Made by a program: the position numbers and the translations under genes. Of a DNA stretch of 64,000 nt, positions 10,075 through 19,738 are shown one piece after another (the first letter of the stretch is position 1; every line of letters begins with the position of its first letter). The notes beneath the pieces are model-generated. The model saw only the letters and a program-made list of their open reading frames with translations. It was not told the origin of the DNA and searched no databases. The stretch is from an uncultured Methanomicrobiales archaeon (GTDB lineage: Archaea > Halobacteriota > Methanomicrobia > Methanomicrobiales > Methanospirillaceae). The stretch spans positions 1 through 64,000 of the forward strand of contig CAIYHQ010000050.1 of the NCBI GenBank assembly GCA_903926075.1, in the 5' to 3' direction.

Positions 10075-10912
10075 ATGAAATTGTTCATGCCTTGTGTCGC
10101 CGTTCTGTTCTTGTTTTCAATTATCTCGCTAGTATCAATCCCGGTTCTCTCCTCTGATTTTATAATTAACAGTTCATCTTCTCCTTTGTTCACAACATTA
10201 AAGGAAATTATACAGTTCCCCGAAATAGAAGAAAAACAATCAGTCCAGTTTGTAGCAAACCCGCCAAAAGGAAAATATTATCACGGAACTCACCCGAATA
10301 CGAAAGGAAACGAAGGAAATGTTACTATCGAAAATATCAACTCCTACATCTCACTTTCCGGAAAAAAGGTTGCATGGGTGTACTTTTCCAATGAATGGTT
10401 TCCATGGAATGCAAAGTGGAACGGTGAGATTGAAGGGGCCGTGAAGTTTGTACAGGCATACAGGAGGATAATTAATATTTCACGAGAAGAGGGAGCGAAT
10501 AATATAATCTGGGTATTTCATATTGATGATTCTGATAACCCCAGTTTATCCTGGAATCGTATGGAAAATTATTATCCAGGTTCTGATGGATAAAGTTTAT
10601 CCTAGACTTATGAAAATGAGCCCCAAAAAACCGATAATCATTGCAGAATTTGGAGTTACTCAAGGTTACCCTGGTAAAGACCAGTCACTTTGGGCAGAAG
10701 AAGCATTAACTAATATTCTTAAAAGCCAGTGGTCAAATGTCATTGGATTTTCATGGTGGAATGGTGAGTGGCAAAATGATGACAGTCCGAAAAACAACTC
10801 AGTGATGTCACTGGAAGCGAATCCTGACCTTGCTAAAGTCTTTAATAATACAATTGGAAAAAGCCCTTCTGTTATTGAAAGAGTGCTTTTCACCCAGCGA
10901 AAAGTTACATAA
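10075..10912 (+). pseudogene. Decayed GH26-like glycoside hydrolase (internal deletions, frameshift)
   Basis: Two overlapping reading frames together encode parts of one protein. Frame A (10075-10593) has a signal peptide, the segment KKVAWVYFSNEWFPWNAKWNG and later NIIWVFHIDDSDNP...WNRMENYYPGSD, then stops. Frame B resumes near 10583 with MDKVYPRLMKMSPKKPIIIAEFG and continues with IGFSWWNGEWQNDD to 10912. These are hallmarks of the secreted GH26 (beta-mannanase-like) proteins of methanogens; the Glu of IIIAEFG would be the nucleophile. From memory of the family, the stretch between NYYPG and MDKVYP should contain about 25-40 more residues, and a further block seems missing after VYFSN. Both are inferred. 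Almost certainly non-functional. Confidence 0.7.
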
Positions 10913-10992
10913 TGTATTATTGTTAGTTCCAGTAATCTTTGAGTAATTTTTTTGGTCTAAAAGTACCTTACCATGTAAAAAGTCCAAAAAGC

Positions 10993-11000
10993 TTATATTA
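10993..11000 (+). promoter_or_regulatory. TATA box of the lipoprotein gene, probable leaderless transcript
   Basis: TTATATTA at 10993-11000 lies about 27 bases before the ATG at 11024. Archaeal transcription starts about 25 bases downstream of the TATA centre, so the mRNA would start at or very near the start codon. No Shine-Dalgarno sequence is visible. Confidence 0.5.
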
Positions 11001-11023
11001 ATACTCGACCCAATATCCATCCT

Positions 11024-11530
11024 ATGATTAAGAAAATATACGGATTAATTGCGATTGCGGTGATCGCAATTCTTCTCACTGCGGGATGTACACAACCCCA
11101 ACAACCCCCTCAAAACATCGTAACTCCAAGTGTAGGAATTACAACTCCGGTTCAAAATCAGACTCATTCTTCTGATGTACAGGCTCCTTTTCTTGCGAGT
11201 TCAACACTAGCGACACCAGGTCCTACACAAACTCTTCCAGACCAGTACAGCCTTACTTTCCAGGTTCAGGGAAATGGAAATACGGTAAATCCAAAGATTG
11301 GTGTGAACCTAAGGGGTGGCAACGGACTAGCACTTGATTCACAGGTGGATTCAACAATATTCCGGACGGATGGCTCAGTCGAGCAGGGTTCAATGTTCCA
11401 GCCATTACATGGTGGTCAGCAGATAGTTTTCAATGCTACAAATTCGGACAAAAACAGAGTTGAAATCTGGGTAACCGCACCGACAGTCGGTAAAATAAAA
11501 GTTTACGATGATTACGTACCACTTAAATGA
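11024..11530 (+). CDS. Lipoprotein, unknown function
   Basis: 168 residues with a clear lipoprotein signal: charged MIKK, a hydrophobic stretch and the lipobox LTAGC (Cys at about 22). A Pro/Gln/Thr-rich linker follows (about 23-75), then a small beta-rich domain (about 78-168) containing NPKIGVNLRGGNGLAL and ending KVYDDYVPLK. The family is not recognised. It is predicted to be anchored to the outer face of the cytoplasmic membrane. Confidence 0.7.
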   Translation: MIKKIYGLIAIAVIAILLTAGCTQPQQPPQNIVTPSVGITTPVQNQTHSSDVQAPFLASSTLATPGPTQTLPDQYSLTFQVQGNGNTVNPKIGVNLRGGNGLALDSQVDSTIFRTDGSVEQGSMFQPLHGGQQIVFNATNSDKNRVEIWVTAPTVGKIKVYDDYVPLK

Positions 11531-11589
11531 CTTAATTCCTAAACCCTTAATTTTTTGTCGTCCTTAACCATGTGGTCCCGAATCGAATA

Positions 11590-11623
11590 TTTATATTAGT
11601 TTGTTTTATAAATAGCAGGAGGG
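11590..11623 (+). promoter_or_regulatory. TATA box and strong RBS of the kinase-like membrane gene
   Basis: TTTATATTAG at 11590-11599 is a good archaeal TATA element, and AGGAGGG at 11617-11623 is a strong ribosome-binding site six bases before the ATG at 11630. This gene therefore has its own promoter and a short leader. Confidence 0.5.
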
Positions 11624-11629
11624 CACGAA

Positions 11630-12184
11630 ATGAATGAGTATCTCCGAAAAATTTCTCACCTTCTTTTTGGTTTACTAATTGCTGGAGTTATCGGAATTTT
11701 CCCAAAAAATGAAGCACTGGCAATTATAGCAGTATCTCTTTCAGTCGGGCTAATCCTTATTGACCTTTGTATTAAGGAATACCGGATACCTGTTATCTAT
11801 GAACTTATCCTAACAATGGAACGTGATGGGGCGTTTCCAGGTAAAGGGGCTCTCTTTTTTGTATGTACCTCATTGTGTATTCTTGTTATTTTTTCCTCTT
11901 TAATCGCTGCAATCTCTGTCGGAGTACTTGCAATACTCGATTGTTTTGCAACAATAGTAGGCATCCGTTATGGTACACACAAAATCTATAACAATAAATC
12001 ACTTGAGGGATTTTTAGGGGGTTTTATTATTGCCACCATATCTCTTGCAATTTTCATTTCGCCAATTTTAGCCCTTGTTATAGCGTTTATTGCAGGAATT
12101 TCTGAGTTATTGAGCCCGGTCGATGATAATCTCATAATCCCCTGGGTTGTTGCCATATTAATAACGATTTTAACTAATATTTAA
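11630..12184 (+). CDS. Polyprenol/diacylglycerol kinase-like membrane protein (SEC59/VTE5/Dgk1 type)
   Basis: 184 residues, nearly all hydrophobic, with about six membrane segments. The N-terminal RKISH and the motif built from DCFATIVGIRYG, HKIYNNKSLEG are the conserved signature of the CTP-dependent dolichol/phytol/diacylglycerol kinase and cytidylyltransferase-related family. Family members phosphorylate lipid alcohols in the membrane; in an archaeon the substrate could be a polyprenol or geranylgeraniol for glycosylation or lipid salvage, which is inference. It is somewhat short but complete, with a strong RBS. Confidence 0.72.
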   Translation: MNEYLRKISHLLFGLLIAGVIGIFPKNEALAIIAVSLSVGLILIDLCIKEYRIPVIYELILTMERDGAFPGKGALFFVCTSLCILVIFSSLIAAISVGVLAILDCFATIVGIRYGTHKIYNNKSLEGFLGGFIIATISLAIFISPILALVIAFIAGISELLSPVDDNLIIPWVVAILITILTNI

Positions 12185-12286
12185 GAAAAACAAAAACCTT
12201 TTCTTTGTATATGAGAAACGTTTATAATATTACTTCGATATAACTAATATCAGTTTTTTCTTTGAGAAGAAGCAGAGGGGAACGAG

Positions 12287-15200
12287 ATGGAGAGAATGCG
12301 TTCATCACATTGTTTATGCTTTGAAAAATTTTTTGGAATTGTACTACTTGCCAGTATGCTCATGATGATTGTTTCTGCAGAAGACACATCACCTATGGCA
12401 GGATTTTATGCAAATGTAACATCTGGCAATGCTCCATTGACTGTATTATTCAGTGACCAGTCAACAGGGTCACCAGGTTCATGGTTTTGGGATTTTGGTG
12501 ATCTTGGCTCGACATCAAATCTTTCAAGCCCAACATATACCTATTATTCTGCCGGTCTCTATACCGTAAATCTTACTGTCACCAGCGTAAATGGTACGAA
12601 TACTACTTCAAGAAAGGATTATATCAACGTTACAAGGGCGTTATTCCCTCCAAATCCCCGATTTACTGCTAATGCAACGTATGGGGTCGCACCATTATAT
12701 GTTCACTTCACTGATCTTTCAGAGAATACTCCTTCCCAATGGAACTGGGATTTTGGTGACGGGACAACATCAATACAAGAAAATCCGGACCATATCTATA
12801 TGAATAATGGTCTTTATACTGTAAACCTTACTGCTTCAAATTCTGCAGGAAACAATACAATTTCCCAGAGCGGACTCATAAATGCGACGAGTGCCATCTA
12901 TCCGCCTGTGGCCGGTTTCAGTGTTAATACCACTAGCGGATCAGTACCTTTAACTGTCCTATTTACTGATAAGTCAACAAACAGTCCGGATTCATGGAAA
13001 TGGGACTTTGGAGACAATTCGACTTCTCAATTAATGAGCCCCCCACACACCTATATTGAGACCGGACTTTTTAATGTCAGTCTTCTCGTATCAAATTCTG
13101 CAGGATCAAATTCGACAGCATTTAATTCTCTTATCAATATTACCACGGCTATCTCCCCTCCGGTGGCAGCATTTACCTCAAATGTCACTTCTGGGACATC
13201 CCCGCTTAATGTCCGCTTTATTGATACATCCATTGGAAGCCCGAATGAATGGTTCTGGGAGTTTGGAGATGGAACAAACGGAACAGAGAGGGATCCAGTC
13301 CATCTATATAATAACGCAGGTAACTTCAGTGTAGGACTTACAGCGATTAATGGGGGAGGAAGCAACAAGACCATTTTATCAGATTATATAAGTGTAATTA
13401 ATCCTGATACGCCCCCTTCTGTCTCATTCTTTGGAAATGTCACCTCTGGTAACATCCCATTAGCAGTCCAGTTCAACGACAGTTCAACCGGCATACCTAC
13501 GAGCTGGCTATGGTCATTTGGTGACGGTAAATCGTCTCTTGAACAAAACCCTGTTCATATCTATACTAATGTAGGTAACTTCACTGTCAATTTGTCTGCT
13601 TCTAACCATGCAGGGTCAGGAAACTTTTCAAGGGCCAATTATATCAGTCCAAGCCCTGCAGGAATCCCGCCGACAGCAGGATTTTTTGCCAACATAACAA
13701 CAGGAATAGCCCCCCTTTCGGTCCAGTTTACTGACAATTCGACAGGTGAAATTAACAGCTGGTTCTGGGAGTTTGGAGATGGTATAACATCCCCATTAAA
13801 GAATCCGGTTTACATATATCAGAGGACCGGACTCTTCAATGTCAGTCTCACTGTTTCAGGGCCCGGAGGCTCAAATAGAACAACGAATCCAGGTTATATC
13901 AACGTGACCGGTTCTCCTCTTCCGCCTGTCTCGATATTCACTGCAAATGTTTTCAATGGTACAGCTCCATTGAGTGTTCAGTTTACTGATGAATCAACAA
14001 ATAATCCAAAAATGTGGCTTTGGCTTTTTGGAGATGGTGGGAGTTCGACCGAACAGAACCCTCAGTATAACTTTACAAATGCCGGCCTTTATAGTGTTAC
14101 TCTTTCTGTATCAAACCAGGCAGGTACCAACAGCTATGTAGCAAGAGATATGATCAATGTCACCTCTACCCTTGTTCCACCTGTTGCCGGGTTCACTGCA
14201 AATATTACCGGGGGATACAGTCCACTGACAGTGAAATTTACAGATGCATCAATTAATTCTCCAGACTCCTGGTTCTGGGAATTCGGAGATGGGCAGAATA
14301 GCAGTGAGAAAAATCCGGTTCATACATACATGCAGGATGGTTTATTCAGCGTAAACCTTACAGTAATAAACAAGGCAGGATCAAACTCCATCGAACAAAA
14401 AGATTATATAAATGTCATGAAATTGCCGGAGGACTATTATATCAATGCAACATCTGGTGTTGGAGGGGAGATAATACCTGGCGGGTATACTAATGCAAAA
14501 CCCGGACAGAACCTGACATTTAATATAACACCTGATGATTGTTTTACTATTAAATCCATAACAGTTGACGATATTTCACAAGGGGTTGCACAAAATTATA
14601 CATTCTACAATATCTCAGCGAACCATACGATAACGGCTGATTTTTCAAGAAAAGTATTTAAAATTACAGCATCAGCTGGAGATAACGGCTTTATTTCTCC
14701 ATCAGGGGATGTTTTTGTGAATTGCAGCGAGGACATTCTATTCACCATTTCACCTCAATGGGGATACGCTGTTTCAGATCTTCTGGTGGACGGGAAATCA
14801 GCTGGAAAATCAGGTACCTATACATTTCCAAACGTAGAAAGTGACCATACAATACGAGCTTTCTTTAAATCATTGCCTTCCGGATCATTAAGGGTCTCTT
14901 CAAACCCAACAGGGGCATCAATATTTATTGACGGCGTTTATCGGGATAAAACCGACCGGTTTATTAGCGGAATCCCGATGGGTGAGCATGAACTGCTTCT
15001 TGTTTATCCTTTCTATAAAGATTACAAACGGACTATCCGAATAAATCAGGGACAGACAACCGATATTAAGGATGCCAGGCTTCAGCCGGAGTCTCCTACC
15101 GAAACACCAACCGTTTTACCCTCACCAACAACTACAGCCAATAATACATCAGGTAGCTTAACCGTGAATACATCACCACAGGGCGCTAACCTGACAATTG

Positions 15201-15364
15201 ATAGTGCTTACTATGGGTTGTCACCTCACACAATAACCGGTCTCGCCGGTGGAGTGCATACACTCTCTGTCACCTATCCGTACTATAAGGATTACTCGGC
15301 CAATATTACAGTAATCGAAGGTGAGAAACAGGAACTCCCTCTTATTATACTGGAGAAGAGGTAG
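12287..15364 (+). CDS. Large surface protein: 8 PKD domains, 2 InlB-like repeats, 2 PEGA domains
   Basis: 1025 residues. An N-terminal signal segment (hydrophobic about 14-35, ending MIVSAEDT) is followed by eight PKD domains (about 36-710), two InlB B-like repeats (starting YYINATSGVGGEI and VFKITASAGDNGF), and two PEGA domains (SGSLRVSSNPTGA and SGSLTVNTSPQGA) joined by a Pro/Thr linker. The architecture is the same as the 4575-9104 protein, and the first PEGA domains are close relatives (both have IDGVYRD and TDRFI). The two are paralogues flanking unrelated membrane genes. Many Asn-X-Ser/Thr sequons suggest heavy N-glycosylation. Role inferred as surface stalk or adhesin. Confidence 0.9.
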   Translation: MERMRSSHCLCFEKFFGIVLLASMLMMIVSAEDTSPMAGFYANVTSGNAPLTVLFSDQSTGSPGSWFWDFGDLGSTSNLSSPTYTYYSAGLYTVNLTVTSVNGTNTTSRKDYINVTRALFPPNPRFTANATYGVAPLYVHFTDLSENTPSQWNWDFGDGTTSIQENPDHIYMNNGLYTVNLTASNSAGNNTISQSGLINATSAIYPPVAGFSVNTTSGSVPLTVLFTDKSTNSPDSWKWDFGDNSTSQLMSPPHTYIETGLFNVSLLVSNSAGSNSTAFNSLINITTAISPPVAAFTSNVTSGTSPLNVRFIDTSIGSPNEWFWEFGDGTNGTERDPVHLYNNAGNFSVGLTAINGGGSNKTILSDYISVINPDTPPSVSFFGNVTSGNIPLAVQFNDSSTGIPTSWLWSFGDGKSSLEQNPVHIYTNVGNFTVNLSASNHAGSGNFSRANYISPSPAGIPPTAGFFANITTGIAPLSVQFTDNSTGEINSWFWEFGDGITSPLKNPVYIYQRTGLFNVSLTVSGPGGSNRTTNPGYINVTGSPLPPVSIFTANVFNGTAPLSVQFTDESTNNPKMWLWLFGDGGSSTEQNPQYNFTNAGLYSVTLSVSNQAGTNSYVARDMINVTSTLVPPVAGFTANITGGYSPLTVKFTDASINSPDSWFWEFGDGQNSSEKNPVHTYMQDGLFSVNLTVINKAGSNSIEQKDYINVMKLPEDYYINATSGVGGEIIPGGYTNAKPGQNLTFNITPDDCFTIKSITVDDISQGVAQNYTFYNISANHTITADFSRKVFKITASAGDNGFISPSGDVFVNCSEDILFTISPQWGYAVSDLLVDGKSAGKSGTYTFPNVESDHTIRAFFKSLPSGSLRVSSNPTGASIFIDGVYRDKTDRFISGIPMGEHELLLVYPFYKDYKRTIRINQGQTTDIKDARLQPESPTETPTVLPSPTTTANNTSGSLTVNTSPQGANLTIDSAYYGLSPHTITGLAGGVHTLSVTYPYYKDYSANITVIEGEKQELPLIILEKR

Positions 15365-15517
15365 TCTCGCCACTTTCGCACCACACAGGTTGCGTTTATT
15401 GGTAAAACTCCCATGAATGTATATAGAGGTTTATGAAGGGAGCAACTCTCTTTTCATGACCTCCGGAACACCCCTTCCGCAAAAAACCATGATCTGAGGA
15501 GACCGGAACTTAAACTC

Positions 15518-15550
15518 CCCGACAACCGGTACCCGTCGGGTCATTCTTTT
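15518..15550 (+). terminator. Hairpin plus T-tract
   Basis: CCCGAC (15518-15523) pairs with GTCGGG (15535-15540) across an 11-base loop, followed by TCATTC and seven Ts. It lies after the PKD gene and immediately before the antiporter-regulator gene, so it may terminate the former or act in the leader of the latter. Confidence 0.5.
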
Positions 15551-15570
15551 TTTCCAAAAATAATCCCTTT

Positions 15571-16104
15571 ATGAATTTCCCGGAATTTATATGTGCTCAC
15601 TCTCCAATCAGATATGGTATGGTCCTGCGTTCAGTGAGCCTCCCGGGCATTGGAACTAAATACGAACTGAAGACGGATAAAGGTGACACAATTGCCGTTT
15701 TTTTTATGAAAACCGGCAATATCCAGGTCTACACCCTGCCAAAGGAATGTCAGGCCCAGTGTGTGGCCGAACTCTCAATGAGTGAAGCGAGGAGGCTCGG
15801 AAGCATTCTAACTGGCGCAGTAATGGATGTAGACCAGGAAAGTGTTGAGATAGCATTCTCTGCCCTCTCTGACCTTCGCATAAGTATGCAGACCTATATA
15901 ATTCCAAAAAATCTTGTTGGCCATTCACTGGAAGAGACGAGGATTAGGGCTAAAACAGGTGTGACAATAATTGCTATATCGCGTAAGCAAAGAAATGTTA
16001 TAAATCCCCCGCCATCTTTTCTGTTCGAGTCCGGGGATGTTGCCCTGGTTATCGGTGAAACCGACCAGCTCCGTTCATTCGAACGTGAGTTTATAGGTGA
16101 GTAA
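15571..16104 (+). CDS. KhtT-like cation:proton antiporter regulatory subunit (RCK_C/TrkA-C)
   Basis: 177 residues. The N-terminal half (LPGIGTKYELKTDKGDTIAVF) matches the KhtT/YhaT N-domain, and the C-terminal half (about 95-175; QTYIIPKNLVGHSLEETRIRAKTG...GDVALVIGETDQL) is a TrkA-C/RCK_C ligand-binding domain. It would be a cytosolic gating subunit responding to a nucleotide or ion. The stop overlaps the ATG of the antiporter gene by one base (TAATG), a classical subunit pair. ATG 15571 is used; an internal ATG at 15619 just before the conserved region is an alternative start. Confidence 0.82.
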   Translation: MNFPEFICAHSPIRYGMVLRSVSLPGIGTKYELKTDKGDTIAVFFMKTGNIQVYTLPKECQAQCVAELSMSEARRLGSILTGAVMDVDQESVEIAFSALSDLRISMQTYIIPKNLVGHSLEETRIRAKTGVTIIAISRKQRNVINPPPSFLFESGDVALVIGETDQLRSFEREFIGE

Positions 16105-17207
16105 TGGAAGGGATAGTCCTCGCTCTTCTTGTTTGCCTTGTACTCGCCTGTGTTACAAAGTACTTAGGAGTCCCTTCGATTCCTTTCTACATCATTGCAG
16201 GAATAGCTCTTGGTAAAAGCGGACTGAATCTGGTCTCGGCCGATTCTACTTCACAATTCTTTACCGATTTAGGACTTATTTTCCTTCTATTCTTTATGGG
16301 ACTTGAATTAAACCCTTCGCGAATCATTGAGAACAGGACTCAATTTCTTCGAAGCGGGTTAATTGACCTGAATGTAAATCTTTTTATCGGATTTATCGCA
16401 GCCTATATCTTTGGTTTTACTCTCACAGAGTCTCTTGTTGTAGGAGTTGCATTTTTTGTTTCCAGCACTGCTATGACGCTTACTTCGTTAATAGAGAACA
16501 GGAAGCTCATGATGCATGAGAGTGAGACCATTGTCTGGATGATGGTCTTTGAAGACCTTGTCCTAATCATCGCACTCGCATTTCTCGCAAGAGGTGATTC
16601 AAATCCATTATTTCTCTTTTTGAAAGTTATTCTAATGTTCCTGTTCTTTGCAATAATAGGCAAATATGGAAAAGGAATAATAAAAGGGATACTGAAAAGG
16701 GACGATGACCTTCCGGTTCTCTTTACTTTCTCAGCAGTGCTTGCGATAGCATTCTTTTCACAATCAATCGGGGTGCCTGATACACTGATGGTAATAGCAT
16801 TTGGTGCAGCACTTGCAGCATCGAATGCAACAGCATTTGAAGTCCATGCAAAACCATTTAAAGACGTTTTTTTAGTAATATTCTTTGTATTTTTTGGAAT
16901 TTCGGTAGACCTGTCTGGTGGGATCTCAATTATAGCCGCAGTTGTTATAAGTGTTCTTGCTTTGGCGAGCAAATTTATATCTGGTCTAATTATTGGACTA
17001 CGAATTCATGGTAGAATTATGTCCGGAATTGAAATTGGTGTAAATACCATAGGAAGAGGAGAATTCTCGATAGCCCTTGCAACAATTTTTGGTTCTGCGG
17101 CCGTGTCAACCATGATAGCGGTCGTTGTAATTACCACCTCAATAATTGGTGCATTTCTCGCCAGGTATAGTGATGTGATAAAAGCAAAATGCATGGAGAT
17201 CAGTTAA
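16104..17207 (+). CDS. KhtU/KefB-like CPA2 K+(Na+)/H+ antiporter
   Basis: 367 residues with about ten to twelve membrane helices, the transport domain of the CPA2 family. Visible signatures include LGVPSIPFYIIAGIALGKSGL near the N-terminus, the paired FFMGLELNPS, the helix with SSTAMTLTSLIENRK, and MVFEDLVLIIALAFLA containing the conserved acidic residue region. No C-terminal TrkA-N domain is fused; regulation is supplied in trans by the upstream KhtT-like protein. An AGGTGAG sequence upstream overlaps the previous gene. Expected role: K+ or Na+ efflux coupled to proton entry for pH or osmotic control. Confidence 0.85.
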   Translation: MEGIVLALLVCLVLACVTKYLGVPSIPFYIIAGIALGKSGLNLVSADSTSQFFTDLGLIFLLFFMGLELNPSRIIENRTQFLRSGLIDLNVNLFIGFIAAYIFGFTLTESLVVGVAFFVSSTAMTLTSLIENRKLMMHESETIVWMMVFEDLVLIIALAFLARGDSNPLFLFLKVILMFLFFAIIGKYGKGIIKGILKRDDDLPVLFTFSAVLAIAFFSQSIGVPDTLMVIAFGAALAASNATAFEVHAKPFKDVFLVIFFVFFGISVDLSGGISIIAAVVISVLALASKFISGLIIGLRIHGRIMSGIEIGVNTIGRGEFSIALATIFGSAAVSTMIAVVVITTSIIGAFLARYSDVIKAKCMEIS

Positions 17208-17208
17208 A

Positions 17209-18183
17209 ATGGCAAGGCATAAAGGTTCATCATCGAATGCAGTACCGTTTTTAAAATGGGCTGGAGGCAAGTCTCAATTACTGCAGGCATTTGAAATACG
17301 TTTCCCCCTCGAATTAAAAAAAGGTGGCATCACTACTTACATTGAGCCTTTCATTGGAGGTGGAGCAGTTTTTTTCCACATAGCACTTAATAATCGGACT
17401 CAATTCAACTATCTCTGGGATATAAATGAAGATCTCGTAATTACCTATAACGTCATCAAAAATAATTGTGAACTACTTGTAAATGAATTAAAACAACTGG
17501 AAGGAGGTTACCTTAAAGGTGATGAAGGCGAGCGTGAAAAAAGATATTACGAAATCAGGGATGAATTTAATAAAGAAAAATGCGGGTTAAATTATACGAC
17601 TTTCAGTTCAGACTGGATTCATCGGGCCTCGCAGTTAATATTCCTCAATAAAACCTGTTTCAATGGACTCTATCGGGTAAACTCAAAAGGTGAATTCAAT
17701 GTCCCGTTTGGGAGATATAAAAACCCGCTAATTTGTAATGAAACGAACCTCATGCGGGTTTCAGTTACTCTTTCAGACACAATAGTAAGGCTCGGGGATT
17801 TCTCTCTCTGTGAGATGTATGCTGATGAAAATACATTTGTTTACTTCGACCCTCCATACAGGCCGCTTAACAAATCTGCATTCTTCGCGTCTTACGCTAA
17901 AGACGGGTTTTATGAAAGAGACCAGTTAAGACTTGCAGAATTGTTTAAAAAGCTTGATAAAAAGGGAGCAAAAGTTATGTTGTCAAATTCAGATCCAAAA
18001 AATGAAGATCCTGAGGATACGTTTTTTGATGATCTGTATGAAGGGTATTTGATAGAACGTGTCCCTGCAAAGAGAGCTATAAATTCAAACGGTTCTCTCA
18101 GGGGTGCGATAAATGAACTTATCGTAATGAACTACCTGCCCCCGGCCGTTACTCCCCTGAACCGGCAACTGACTGAACTGTAA
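17209..18183 (+). CDS. dam: DNA adenine N6-methyltransferase, Dam/D12 class
   Basis: 324 residues. Conserved motifs of D12-class methylases are present: [12 protein letters not shown] (SAM-binding and N-terminal motif), [13 protein letters not shown] (motif I) and the catalytic DPPY in [10 protein letters not shown]. The family includes Dam and DpnIIA, which methylate GATC, but specificity cannot be read directly. No restriction endonuclease gene is adjacent, so it is a solitary methylase in this window. It starts one base after the antiporter stop and its last 35 bases overlap the convergent sepS gene. Inference: a role in mismatch marking, gene control or protection. Confidence 0.88.
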   Translation: MARHKGSSSNAVPFLKWAGGKSQLLQAFEIRFPLELKKGGITTYIEPFIGGGAVFFHIALNNRTQFNYLWDINEDLVITYNVIKNNCELLVNELKQLEGGYLKGDEGEREKRYYEIRDEFNKEKCGLNYTTFSSDWIHRASQLIFLNKTCFNGLYRVNSKGEFNVPFGRYKNPLICNETNLMRVSVTLSDTIVRLGDFSLCEMYADENTFVYFDPPYRPLNKSAFFASYAKDGFYERDQLRLAELFKKLDKKGAKVMLSNSDPKNEDPEDTFFDDLYEGYLIERVPAKRAINSNGSLRGAINELIVMNYLPPAVTPLNRQLTEL

Positions 18184-19738
18184 GGAATACTGGTCCGCGT
18201 AAATCCGTTTTTTTATGATTGTCTGTTATATACCTGCGTACATAGGGTGATAGAGTTATGTTTATATCACCTGGCGACTTTGCCATTTTTACCTGAACTG
18301 TGCATCCCTCTCCACATCTTGCAGCGAGTTCAATTTTTGCTGCAATACCCTGTGCAACTGCATCAATAAACCTGAATCCTGTGAAAGCCCCCTCTTTTCT
18401 TACATGAGCCCATTTATCATTGTCCGGGACTCCAAGAAGTGCACCTTCATAAAAAAATATTGCATTTTCGCAGGCAGGCCCGAGCAATTTTGTCCCGCTC
18501 TCTCTTTCGAGGACAGAGACCTCGACGTTATAATTGAACAGTCTGCCGGACCAGGCCTTAAATTCACAGGGTCCCGGAGAATCGGAATTTGAAAGTGCAG
18601 TCGAGACAATGGCTGAAGCTATATATCTTCCATTTATGCTTCCAGGTGATTCCGTCAGGCGTATCCCTCTTGCGAGTTCGGCATCTGAAAACTGTTGTGG
18701 GAAGAACTGAGGATAGGAGAGGGCCCTTACATCTTTTTTCCCTGATAATATCATTGCAAGGCGTTCTACACCGAGTCCAAGGTTCATTACAGGAATACCA
18801 ATTCCATATTGGGAGAGGGCAGTTGGTGAATACATTCCAAATGTCGCTACTTCGACCCATCCGATGGTTGGATGAAGGGCATATACTTCGGTCTGAGTAC
18901 CAGGGACATAATATTTTGACCTTTTTTCGTCAGGGCTGAACCTGAAGGATATAAAACCGAAAGAGGATAGTAAACCCTCGCTAATTGCTTTTCCCTCCTC
19001 GTTTGTTATATCGTCTCCTGCAACGACACAAGATGCTGAATGATAACTCATCAGGCGGGTAGGGCCTTCCGCCTGCTCTCTCCTGAAACAGCGGTCGACT
19101 GAAAAAAGACGTAAAGGAAGACTGGACCTTTCCCATATCTCTGCAAGAGAGAGGAACCATCCGCTTGTCATATGGCTCCTGAGGGTTGTACGTGATGATT
19201 CAGGTGTTAATTCCCGGAACTCAGGAAAGACTTTCTCAAGTATAGTGACCACAATACCATCGTCGATCTCCAGGACGAGGGAGATGGCGTGGACAAGATC
19301 ATCACCATCTATTGAACCTTTCTTGTACTTATGAAGTGTCTCCTGCAGTTTCGCTCCGACATCCTCTGAAATAGATTTTCCTGTAATTGAACCAATTTTA
19401 TCAAGGTCTTCTTTTCCAATACCTACGTTGGGTCTTGGAAGGCCTCCAAGATAGAATACACGGTCAAGGACTGCCATTGCTTCAGGGCCAAACTGCCGGT
19501 AGACCTCCTGTTCTTCAATCAGAAGAGGCACTGATGCTTCGTCAAACCCGAGTGCGAGATATGTCTCTCTCAAGCGCTGTATTGTGTCATAGACCGGATG
19601 AACTTTTGCCAATCGGTACCGTGTCCTGGGATAGGACTCGTTCAGAAGAGGGGGGTCAACAATTTTTTCCCCTTCGTGCCAGGCAGTATCAAAATTTTCA
19701 AGGGATTTACGTTTAAATTCTTCAGGATCAAACCTCAT
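18149..19738 (-). CDS. sepS: O-phosphoserine-tRNA(Cys) ligase (SepRS)
   Basis: About 529 residues. It charges tRNA-Cys with O-phosphoserine, the first step of the two-step Cys-tRNA route of methanogens; the second enzyme, SepCysS, is not in this window. The N-terminus [20 protein letters not shown] and class II core ([46 protein letters not shown]) are diagnostic. The start ATG at 19738 was chosen because it overlaps the taw1 stop (ATGA) and is preceded by GGAGAGAGGAG; an upstream in-frame start at 19756 is less likely. The 3' end overlaps the convergent methylase gene by 35 bases. It is co-transcribed with taw1, argS and probably prf1. Confidence 0.95.
   Translation of the reverse strand: MRFDPEEFKRKSLENFDTAWHEGEKIVDPPLLNESYPRTRYRLAKVHPVYDTIQRLRETYLALGFDEASVPLLIEEQEVYRQFGPEAMAVLDRVFYLGGLPRPNVGIGKEDLDKIGSITGKSISEDVGAKLQETLHKYKKGSIDGDDLVHAISLVLEIDDGIVVTILEKVFPEFRELTPESSRTTLRSHMTSGWFLSLAEIWERSSLPLRLFSVDRCFRREQAEGPTRLMSYHSASCVVAGDDITNEEGKAISEGLLSSFGFISFRFSPDEKRSKYYVPGTQTEVYALHPTIGWVEVATFGMYSPTALSQYGIGIPVMNLGLGVERLAMILSGKKDVRALSYPQFFPQQFSDAELARGIRLTESPGSINGRYIASAIVSTALSNSDSPGPCEFKAWSGRLFNYNVEVSVLERESGTKLLGPACENAIFFYEGALLGVPDNDKWAHVRKEGAFTGFRFIDAVAQGIAAKIELAARCGEGCTVQVKMAKSPGDINITLSPYVRRYITDNHKKTDLRGPVFLTVQSVAGSGE

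Noticed and set aside
16403-16972. 189-codon minus-strand frame inside the antiporter gene
   Set aside because: Mirror frame of a membrane-protein gene; composition (Ile, Thr, Lys) is what the complement of hydrophobic codons gives.
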